Positions 1 through 4,068 of a stretch of DNA of 5,287 nt are shown here, in pieces. How positions within the stretch are numbered: the first letter of the stretch is position 1; the number at the start of each line of letters is the position of its first letter. This stretch comes from Actinomycetes bacterium. Its GTDB lineage: Bacteria; Actinomycetota; Actinomycetes; Streptosporangiales; Streptosporangiaceae. The notes beneath the pieces are model-generated. The model had not been told where the DNA came from. It made no database searches and worked only from the letters and a program-made list of their open reading frames with translations. The translations under genes were made by a program, and so were the position numbers. Where the stretch lies: contig JAFACJ010000358.1 of NCBI GenBank assembly GCA_023425615.1, positions 1 through 5,287 on the forward strand. Direction: 5' to 3'.

Positions 1-60
1 GGTCCTGGGGCTGCTGGTCCTGGGGCGGCTGGTCGGCGGCGGGCTGGTCGGCCGGAGGCG
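1..60. repeat. 15-bp tandem repeat, four decaying copies, continuing to the window edge
   Basis: Four consecutive 15-base units start at 1, 16, 31 and 46, each beginning GGTC. The first two differ at only one position; the third and fourth are more diverged. The period is a multiple of three and keeps the leftward coding frame, where each unit encodes five residues ending in Asp. The array may extend past base 1. Confidence 0.75.
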
Positions 61-526
61 CCTCGGGGGCGGGTTCGGGGGCGGGCGGCGGGGCCTGGCC
101 GGGGCAGGTGTCGGCCAGGTCGAAGTAGAGGACGAGGGGCAGCAGGAGGAGCGGGCCGTCCACTACGGCCGTGGCCCCGGTGAGCTTGGCGCCGCGTTCG
201 GAGGCGAGGTAGGCGTCGTGGCCGCCCGCGCCGACCGTCTGGGTGCCGCCGATGTCGAAGGTGGCGGTCACCGACGCGAAGTTCACGTTCGGGGGGGCCT
301 GGGCGATGGAGAAGTGCCAGCCGTCCTTGTCGGCGGGCACCGGGCAGGTGCCTCCGGCGCGGCTCGCGGCGTCGATCGGGGTGCCCTGGCGCAGTTTGAT
401 CGTCTTGTCCGCGCGGGCCGAGGCGGCCGGTGCCGCGGCGGCGGCCGGTGCCGGTATCGCGCCGGGCGCCGCCGCGAGTGCCGCGATGACCAGGAGCGCA
501 GAACTCGTGCGGTTCAGCCGTCCCAT
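1..526 (-). CDS. Secreted protein of unknown function with Pro/Gln/Asp-rich repeat tail (3' end outside window)
   Basis: The reading frame opens at an ATG (526-524) preceded by GGAGG at 538-534 with a 7-base spacer, and runs 175 codons off the left edge without a stop. Residues 1-6 (MGRLNR) and a hydrophobic stretch at about 9-30 form a Sec-type signal peptide. A plausible cleavage point is after ASA at 35-37, though the Ala/Pro-rich region leaves the exact site open. Residues 40-143 make a small domain with only two cysteines, C61 and C141, which could form one disulfide outside the cell. After C141 the chain becomes low complexity (Pro, Ala, Glu), then 5-residue units ending in Asp (APPAD, QPAAD, QPPQD, QQPQD). 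Such a tail often spans the cell wall, so a C-terminal anchor or membrane segment may lie beyond the edge (inference). I do not recognise the family. The gene is divergent from the transporter at 696. Confidence 0.8.
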   Translation of the reverse strand, partial: MGRLNRTSSALLVIAALAAAPGAIPAPAAAAAPAASARADKTIKLRQGTPIDAASRAGGTCPVPADKDGWHFSIAQAPPNVNFASVTATFDIGGTQTVGAGGHDAYLASERGAKLTGATAVVDGPLLLLPLVLYFDLADTCPGQAPPPAPEPAPEAPPADQPAADQPPQDQQPQD

Positions 527-695
527 GGGCGCGCCTCCGTGAGCCGAGGGGTGGAGAGTGAGCATTGTGCCGCATAGCGTGATCAACGGCGATAATTAGA
601 TATCCAGCCGAGATAACAATCGCGACATCATTCCCTTAAGGTGTCCGTCTGAAGAGAGCCAGATCACACGGGGATGACATGATGAGAGTTCCGAT
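527..695. promoter_or_regulatory. Divergent intergenic control region, comparatively AT-rich
   Basis: This gap must hold the promoters of both the leftward secreted-protein gene and the rightward transporter gene. About 560-645 is clearly richer in A and T than the rest of the window. It contains two direct GATAA copies at 591-595 and 612-616, spaced 21 bases apart, which is about two helical turns. I could not pin a -35/-10 pair with an acceptable spacer for either gene: TTGTGC at 565-570 and GATAAT at 591-596 are 20 bases apart, which is too long. No tRNA, riboswitch or terminator is visible. Confidence 0.5.
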
Positions 696-1652
696 TTGGA
701 CGTAGGCATCCTGGGCGCGATCGGCGCGGCGCTCCTGGGCACCAGCGTCTACTACGCGGCCTTCCTCGTCTTCCGGAACGCGGCGCGGCGGATGCCCCCA
801 CTGCGCGGCGGCCGTCCCGTGCACGCCGCCTGGTCCATGGTCACCGACTGGGTGTGGTTCACCGGCGGGCTGCTGCTGTTCGTCGGCCTCGCCTATGAGG
901 TCATCGCCTTCTCCGCGCTGCCGCTGGCCATCGCCCAGCCCTTCTTCTCCGTCAGCCTGGTGCTGCTGCTGGTCTACGCGACGCTCTTCCTCGGCGAGCG
1001 GCTCAGCGCGCGGGAGTGGACGAGCGTCGCGCTGTTCGGTGTCGCGACCGTCCTGCTCGGCCTGTCCGGGGGCGGCGGCGACAGCACCGACCTCGACTCG
1101 CGGGCGCCGGGCGTCTGGCAGTTGCTGGTGGTGGTCATCCCGCCGCTGGTCATCTCGGGGCTCGTCTGGCTGGTCGGCGACCGCAGACGCGACGGACGCC
1201 ACGCGCGGCCCCTGGCGGGCGTGGCGTACGGGATCGGGGCGGGCGTCTGCTCGGGTGTCGCGGAGGCGGGCATCCGCGGCATCGCGGCGGTCTGGGCCGA
1301 CCGGGGCACCCTTGAGGCGCTGCTCGTCTCGCCCTACCCCTATCTCACCCTCGGCATGGCGGGGATCGCGCTCATCCAGTTGCAGATCGCGTTGCAGCGC
1401 TGCCGGGTGAGCATCGTCGCCACCCTCATCACCGTCACCGGACGCACCATGCTCGTGCTGTGCGGGCCGGTGCTCTTCGGCGAGTCCTGGGCCGACGGGC
1501 TCGTCCCGACGCTGCTGCGCGTCGGCGGCTTCTCCCTGACGCTGCTGGCGATCGCGCTGTTCCCCCGCCACGAGATGCCGCGGCCCAGCGTCGCGCCGCG
1601 TTACGGGCAGCGCCGCCAGCGCGAGCAGACCGCTTACCGGCCGGTGCGCTGA
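696..1652 (+). CDS. DMT superfamily (EamA-like) multi-span membrane transporter
   Basis: This 318-residue integral membrane protein is made of two EamA-like halves. Hydrophobic segments lie at roughly 4-26, 52-71, 76-99, 107-124, 140-160, 173-193, 215-233, 237-260 and 272-289. The first half ends in FLGERLSAREW (98-108) followed by a Gly-rich helix; the second ends in LFGESWADGL (260-269) followed by a helix. These are the usual halves-end signatures of the drug/metabolite transporter family. The LPLAIAQPFFSVSLVLLL stretch (75-92) recalls the NIPA-like branch. The substrate cannot be told from sequence. The C-terminal tail (290-318) is Arg/Gln-rich and probably cytoplasmic. TTG at 696 is the only usable start: the frame is closed by TGA at 675-677 and no ATG or GTG lies between. 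The upstream GATGAGAG (681-688) is only a weak ribosome-binding site. The gene is convergent with the cyclophilin gene. Confidence 0.82.
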   Translation: MDVGILGAIGAALLGTSVYYAAFLVFRNAARRMPPLRGGRPVHAAWSMVTDWVWFTGGLLLFVGLAYEVIAFSALPLAIAQPFFSVSLVLLLVYATLFLGERLSAREWTSVALFGVATVLLGLSGGGGDSTDLDSRAPGVWQLLVVVIPPLVISGLVWLVGDRRRDGRHARPLAGVAYGIGAGVCSGVAEAGIRGIAAVWADRGTLEALLVSPYPYLTLGMAGIALIQLQIALQRCRVSIVATLITVTGRTMLVLCGPVLFGESWADGLVPTLLRVGGFSLTLLAIALFPRHEMPRPSVAPRYGQRRQREQTAYRPVR

Positions 1653-1681
1653 GCCGAACGGCTGAGTGTCGGCGCCCAGGT

Positions 1682-1700
1682 GCCCGCGGCCGCGGCGGGC
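1682..1700. other. GC-rich inverted repeat in the convergent gap
   Basis: GCCCGC at 1682-1687 pairs with GCGGGC at 1695-1700 across a 7-base loop. The inner 12 bases CCGCGGCCGCGG (1684-1695) are themselves a perfect palindrome. It sits just before the stronger hairpin at 1709-1737 and may help end transcription of the transporter gene, or may be a chance product of high GC. Confidence 0.35.
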
Positions 1701-1708
1701 GCCTCGAA

Positions 1709-1737
1709 GCCCCGCAGGAAGCGCGTCCTTGCGGGGC
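1709..1737. terminator. Bidirectional terminator-like hairpin between convergent genes
   Basis: GCCCCGCA (1709-1716) is perfectly complementary to TGCGGGGC (1730-1737). Inside it, GGA (1717-1719) can pair with TCC (1726-1728) past a bulged T, leaving a 6-base loop AGCGCG. It lies in the 93-base gap between the stop codons of the transporter (1652) and the cyclophilin (1746), where both transcripts must end. There is no T-run on either side. That is common for actinobacterial hairpin terminators but makes the call less certain. Confidence 0.6.
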
Positions 1738-1745
1738 CTGATGGG

Positions 1746-2246
1746 CTATTCGACGATCTCGGCGCGCTCGATGACGACGTCGTCCTTGGGGACGTCCTGA
1801 TGGCCGGCCTTGGAGCCGGTGGGGACGGCCTTGATGGCGTCGACGACGCCACGGCCCTCGGTCACCTCGCCGAAGACCGTGTAGCCCCAGCCCTGGGCGG
1901 TCTTGCCACTGTGGTCGAGGAAGTCGTTGTCGGCCACGTTGATGAAGAACTGGGCGGTGGCCGAGTGCGGGTCCATCGTGCGGGCCATGGCGACGCTGTA
2001 CCTGGTGTTCTTCAGCCCGTTGTCCGCTTCGTTCTGGACGGGCGCGCGGGTGCCCTTCTGCTTCATGCCGGGCTCGAAGCCGCCGCCCTGGATCATGAAA
2101 TTGTCGATCACCCGGTGGAAGACCGTCCCGTTGTAGTGGCCGTCCCTGACGTACTGGAGGAAGTTCTCGACCGTCTTCGGTGCCTTGTCCTCATCGAGCC
2201 GGATGACGATGTCGCCGTGGTCGGTGCTCAGCTTGACCTTGGACAC
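1746..2246 (-). CDS. ppiB: Peptidyl-prolyl cis-trans isomerase, cyclophilin of the PpiB type
   Basis: This 166-residue single-domain cyclophilin catalyses cis-trans isomerisation of Xaa-Pro bonds during protein folding. It has no signal peptide and should be cytoplasmic. Signature stretches are [13 protein letters not shown] (43-55), containing the catalytic Arg45 and hydrophobic-pocket residues F50, M51 and Q53; [10 protein letters not shown] (72-81); [11 protein letters not shown] (94-104); and VFGEV (124-128). From memory, it matches E. coli PpiB (164 residues) along almost its whole length more closely than the longer cyclophilin usual in actinobacteria. The residues aligning with Trp121 and His126 of human cyclophilin A appear to be F109 and Y122, which predicts weak cyclosporin binding (inference). 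The start is GTG at 2246-2244, fixed by an in-frame TGA at 2255-2253; GTGAGG (2256-2251) lies 4 bases upstream. It is downstream of tetR on the same strand, with a 98-base gap. Confidence 0.93.
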   Translation of the reverse strand: MSKVKLSTDHGDIVIRLDEDKAPKTVENFLQYVRDGHYNGTVFHRVIDNFMIQGGGFEPGMKQKGTRAPVQNEADNGLKNTRYSVAMARTMDPHSATAQFFINVADNDFLDHSGKTAQGWGYTVFGEVTEGRGVVDAIKAVPTGSKAGHQDVPKDDVVIERAEIVE

Positions 2247-2332
2247 GAAGCCTCACTTTCTGCGATCGCGCGGATGCGTAATGATCACGAACATGATGGC
2301 AGAGGCAGGGGTCGGGCCGGGACGAGAGGGAC

Positions 2333-2344
2333 GGCCTTGCGGCC
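2333..2344 (-). terminator. Small hairpin immediately after the tetR stop
   Basis: Read on the minus strand, GGCC-GCAA-GGCC directly follows the TGA stop of tetR: a 4-bp stem with a GNRA-type loop. It is short and has no T-run, so it is at best a weak terminator or an mRNA-end stabiliser. The remaining gap to ppiB (2332-2247) shows only a small AT-richer pocket at about 2277-2296 and the palindrome GCGATCGC at 2262-2269. I could not fix a ppiB promoter there. Confidence 0.25.
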
Positions 2345-2959
2345 TCAGTCGCCGGTGCCCTCGTCCAGGAGGGTGGCCAGTCTGCCGCGCAGGATCGCCA
2401 GGACCAGGGGGAGGTGCGCCTCTTGGTCGCCGCCGCGGAGGGCGACGCCGTGGGAGAGGTCGAGGGCCAGCTGGATGAGGTGGGCGAGGAGGCCGGGGGG
2501 CAGGGCGGCCAGGCCGGGGAGCTGGACGGCTATCTCCTGGATGTCGCGGCGGTAGGCGTCCAGGAGGGGTGCCAGGCGGTCGGCCAGGGCGGGGTCGGTG
2601 CGGGAGGCGGCCATCAGGTGGAGGAGCGCCTCGCCGGTGCGGTGGGAGTTGAGGTCGGCCAGCAGGGTGAGGGCGGTCTCCAGGGGGTCGGCGTCTCGTG
2701 GGGCGGTGTCCAGCAGGCTCTGGAATCTGACGAGGCGGCGGCAGGCGACTTCTTCGGCCACCGCGAGCCGGAAGTCGTTCAGGGTGCCGAAGTGGTGGAA
2801 CACGGCGGCGGGCGCCACCCGTGCGCGTGCGGCGACGGCTTCGGGGGTGCAGCCGGTGTGGCCTTTCTCCAGCAGGACCTCGATGCCGGCGTCGAGCAGT
2901 CTGGGGATGGTGCTCTCACGGCGACGGCCGGTGCGCCATACGGGTGCGGCGAAGCCCAA
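2345..2959 (-). CDS. TetR/AcrR-family transcriptional regulator
   Basis: This 204-residue protein has the N-terminal TetR DNA-binding fold: helix 1 at about 14-31, then the helix-turn-helix at about 37-63 with CTPEAVAARARVAP and the family-typical VFHHFGTLNDF (53-63). The C-terminal part (about 65-200) is all-helical, Leu- and Ala-rich, and would form the ligand-binding and dimer domain; it does not reveal the ligand. The chosen start is TTG at 2959-2957, because GGAGGGAGGG (2972-2963) sits just upstream and a promoter-like sequence ends at 2992. The frame stays open well upstream, but that part overlaps crcB2 and has no good start signal. The gene follows crcB2 on the same strand and precedes ppiB, so its target could be itself, a neighbour or a distant locus. 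HTH spacing and length are normal; nothing suggests it is broken. Confidence 0.87.
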   Translation of the reverse strand: MGFAAPVWRTGRRRESTIPRLLDAGIEVLLEKGHTGCTPEAVAARARVAPAAVFHHFGTLNDFRLAVAEEVACRRLVRFQSLLDTAPRDADPLETALTLLADLNSHRTGEALLHLMAASRTDPALADRLAPLLDAYRRDIQEIAVQLPGLAALPPGLLAHLIQLALDLSHGVALRGGDQEAHLPLVLAILRGRLATLLDEGTGD

Positions 2960-2962
2960 TCG

Positions 2963-2972
2963 CCCTCCCTCC
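2963..2972 (-). promoter_or_regulatory. Strong ribosome-binding site deciding the TTG start of tetR
   Basis: GGAGGGAGGG on the minus strand holds two overlapping Shine-Dalgarno cores. The first GGAGG (2972-2968) is 8 bases from the TTG at 2959. It is the strongest such site in the window and is the main reason for preferring this start. Confidence 0.75.
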
Positions 2973-2991
2973 GCGCGATCATGGGCCGCCC

Positions 2992-3020
2992 ACTTTAGAC
3001 GGGATGTCAGTTGTGGACAA
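2992..3020 (-). promoter_or_regulatory. Sigma-70-like promoter of tetR
   Basis: On the minus strand, TTGTCC (3020-3015) serves as -35 and TAAAGT (2997-2992) as -10, separated by exactly 17 bases. Transcription would start near 2985, giving a leader of about 26 bases that contains the ribosome-binding site. This allows tetR to be expressed independently of the crcB pair that ends at 3031. Confidence 0.55.
3012..3020 (-). promoter_or_regulatory. Consensus DnaA-box sequence overlapping the tetR -35 element
   Basis: The minus strand reads TTGTCCACA, identical to the DnaA-binding 9-mer known for Streptomyces and Mycobacterium. The surrounding ten bases TTGTGGACAA (plus strand, 3011-3020) also form an inverted repeat with 4-base arms. 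Only one copy is seen, so this is not an origin. It may be a regulatory DnaA site or a coincidence. Confidence 0.45.
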
Positions 3021-3030
3021 TCGGCGGGGC

Positions 3031-3387
3031 TCACAGGGCGTGTCCCAGCGCCAGGCCGCAGGCAGCCGCCAGCAGCCCCGCGGCCGTGCTCACCACGAGG
3101 TTGGCGGTCGCCGCGCTCGGCTTTCCCTCGCGGGCCAGCCGGAGCGTCTCGTACCCGAACGTCGAGTAGGTGGTGAGCGATCCGCAGAAACCGATGCCCA
3201 TCAGCGCCATCGCCCCCTCCCCCACCGGCAGTCCGACCAGGAGCCCGAGGAGGCACGATCCGATGATGTTCACCGTGAACGTTCCCCACGGGAAGTCCGA
3301 AGGGTGCCGACTCTGCACGGCCCGGCCGATCAGGTACCGCAGAGGGGCGCCCGGTACCGCGCCCAGCGCCACCAGCAGGACGGTCAC
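3031..3387 (-). CDS. crcB: Fluoride channel subunit CrcB/Fluc, second of a pair
   Basis: This 118-residue protein has four membrane segments (about 3-21, 36-53, 59-78 and 95-116) and is a subunit of the fluoride exporter that keeps cytoplasmic fluoride low. Fluc hallmarks are the GAPLRY motif (13-18, with conserved Arg17), the WGTFTVNIIGS region (35-44, with pore Asn40), and FCGSLTTYSTFGYE (67-80), the TM3 break with its pore aromatics. Here the two Phe-box positions are Y74 and F77. Positive charges cluster in loop 1 (R17, R22, R27) and loop 3 (R83, R87, K89), while both ends are nearly uncharged, so N-out/C-out orientation is predicted. The GTG start (3387-3385) overlaps the TGA of the upstream crcB as GTGA, which implies translational coupling. 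It has no Shine-Dalgarno sequence of its own, as expected for coupled translation. Confidence 0.92.
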   Translation of the reverse strand: MTVLLVALGAVPGAPLRYLIGRAVQSRHPSDFPWGTFTVNIIGSCLLGLLVGLPVGEGAMALMGIGFCGSLTTYSTFGYETLRLAREGKPSAATANLVVSTAAGLLAAACGLALGHAL

Positions 3388-3830
3388 CGCGTCGTTCCCG
3401 TCCGGCGCAGGAGGGCCTCGGTGATAGCGCTGCCCAGCCAGACGGCGGGCAGGGCGGCGAGGGGGGTGGCGGCCAGGACGAGCAGGGTGGTGCCGGGGGA
3501 GTCCGCCTGGTGGACGTCGAGGATGTAGGTGGAGAAGGTGGTGAAGCCGCCCAGGACGCCCACGCCGAGGAAGGGCTGGGTCAGCGGGGGCAGGGTGGGG
3601 CGGGCGGCCAGGAGCGCCATCAGGGCGCCCATGAGCAGGCAGCCGGTGACGTTGATGAGGAAGGTGGCGCGGACGAATCCGCCGGGGTGCGAGGGGAGCG
3701 CGACGGCCAGGCCGTAACGGGCGAGGGCGCCCAGGATCCCGCCCAGGGCGATGGCGGCGAGCGTGCGGTAGAGGGCGTGTGCCCGTCTCCGGCGCCGTTC
3801 GGACATCCGGGAGGCGGGGTCGTCGGCCAT
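3384..3830 (-). CDS. crcB: Fluoride channel subunit CrcB/Fluc, first of a pair
   Basis: This 148-residue partner subunit has four membrane segments at about 21-45, 53-76, 84-104 and 114-139. Fluc hallmarks are GILGALARYG (31-40, Arg38), TFLINVTGCLLMG (56-68, Asn60) and VLGGFTTFSTYILD (92-105). Here the Phe-box positions are F99 and Y102. The N-terminus is strongly basic (ERRRRR, 11-16), the C-terminus is also basic, and loop 3 is acidic (D105, D110). N-in/C-in is therefore predicted, opposite to its partner. The start is ATG at 3830; no Shine-Dalgarno sequence precedes it, but a -10-like TAGACT ends 8 bases upstream, pointing to a leaderless message. ATG at 3806 is a possible internal alternative. 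An upstream in-frame start at 3899 would add a Pro/Arg-rich stretch with no family support. It is divergent from fabF. Confidence 0.92.
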   Translation of the reverse strand: MADDPASRMSERRRRRAHALYRTLAAIALGGILGALARYGLAVALPSHPGGFVRATFLINVTGCLLMGALMALLAARPTLPPLTQPFLGVGVLGGFTTFSTYILDVHQADSPGTTLLVLAATPLAALPAVWLGSAITEALLRRTGTTR

Positions 3831-3838
3831 GGCGCACG

Positions 3839-3844
3839 AGTCTA
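3839..3844 (-). promoter_or_regulatory. -10 element of a probable leaderless crcB1 transcript
   Basis: TAGACT on the minus strand fits the TANNNT -10 pattern and is separated from the crcB1 ATG at 3830 by 8 bases, so transcription should start at or next to the A of the ATG. No convincing -35 is present 16-18 bases upstream, where the DNA is nearly all G and C. Many actinobacterial leaderless genes show this arrangement. Confidence 0.5.
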
Positions 3845-3922
3845 GCCAGCGGGGGCCGGCCCGGCGCCCGACCCGTCGTCCCCCGAGCGACGGCGGCACG
3901 CCGAAGTGACAAGATCGACTTA

Positions 3923-3933
3923 TAGGTTACCTA
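3923..3933. promoter_or_regulatory. Candidate operator: inverted repeat TAGGT-T-ACCTA
   Basis: Two 5-base arms mirror perfectly around one central T, inside an AT-rich pocket (3910-3938) of the crcB1-fabF divergent region. It overlaps TACAAT (3932-3937), a good plus-strand -10-like hexamer that lacks a -35 at standard spacing. Upstream, GTGACA (3906-3911) is 20 bases away. A dimeric regulator could bind here and block a promoter. The arms faintly resemble half-sites of DtxR/IdeR iron boxes but are shorter, so I do not assign a regulator. Confidence 0.4.
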
Positions 3934-4009
3934 CAATCCCCCATGGGCCAGCTTGGTTCATGATCCCCAGCGTTAATCACGCTCTCCCCTGGCAGACTGA
4001 TGATCCGGC

Positions 4010-4019
4010 GGACCGGTCC
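4010..4019. promoter_or_regulatory. Palindrome GGACCGGTCC upstream of fabF
   Basis: This is a perfect 10-base palindrome without a spacer, 50 bases before the fabF start. It lies just upstream of the candidate fabF -35 hexamer at 4022, a position from which a bound protein could influence the promoter. It may also be chance in GC-rich DNA. Confidence 0.25.
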
Positions 4020-4021
4020 CC

Positions 4022-4061
4022 TTGTCTGAGCCGGAAGCCATTTGTGAGATCTAGACGGGAG
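4022..4061 (+). promoter_or_regulatory. Candidate fabF promoter and ribosome-binding site
   Basis: TTGTCT (4022-4027) and TGAGAT (4045-4050) are 17 bases apart, a standard spacing, though the -10 match is modest. The ribosome-binding site GGGAG (4057-4061) is 7 bases before the ATG and is convincing. The predicted transcription start (about 4057) would fall on the ribosome-binding site itself, so the true promoter may lie further upstream. Confidence 0.35.
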
Positions 4062-4068
4062 AAGAACC

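Noticed and set aside
636..1571. 311-codon minus-strand frame opposite the transporter
   Set aside because: Composition is dominated by Arg, Asp, Gln, Ala and Gly with no domain. It mirrors the strongly supported EamA-type gene and is a typical high-GC antisense frame.
1680..2555. 291-codon plus-strand frame over ppiB and tetR
   Set aside because: It is a shadow of two well-supported minus-strand genes: its first half is antisense to the cyclophilin and its end is low-complexity Arg-rich.
3011..3020. Replication origin
   Set aside because: Only one DnaA-box match is present, with no cluster of boxes, no AT-rich unwinding tract beside it and no dnaA or dnaN neighbours.
3831..3899. Longer N-terminus of crcB1 starting at 3899
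   Set aside because: It would add 23 Pro/Arg/Gly-rich residues unlike the family and would place the -10-like element inside the coding region.
3388..3912. Upstream extension of the crcB2 frame through crcB1
   Set aside because: The frame is open but encodes a Pro/Arg/His-rich shadow of crcB1. The GTG at 3387 with the GTGA overlap fits the Fluc family's N-terminus exactly.
3923..3933. Iron box for DtxR/IdeR
   Set aside because: The arms share part of the TTAGGTTA half-site, but the full 19-base symmetric box is not there and no iron gene is adjacent.
3831..4068. Fluoride riboswitch upstream of the crcB pair
   Set aside because: I looked for the conserved pseudoknot stretches of this riboswitch and saw none, and the probable leaderless start leaves no untranslated leader.
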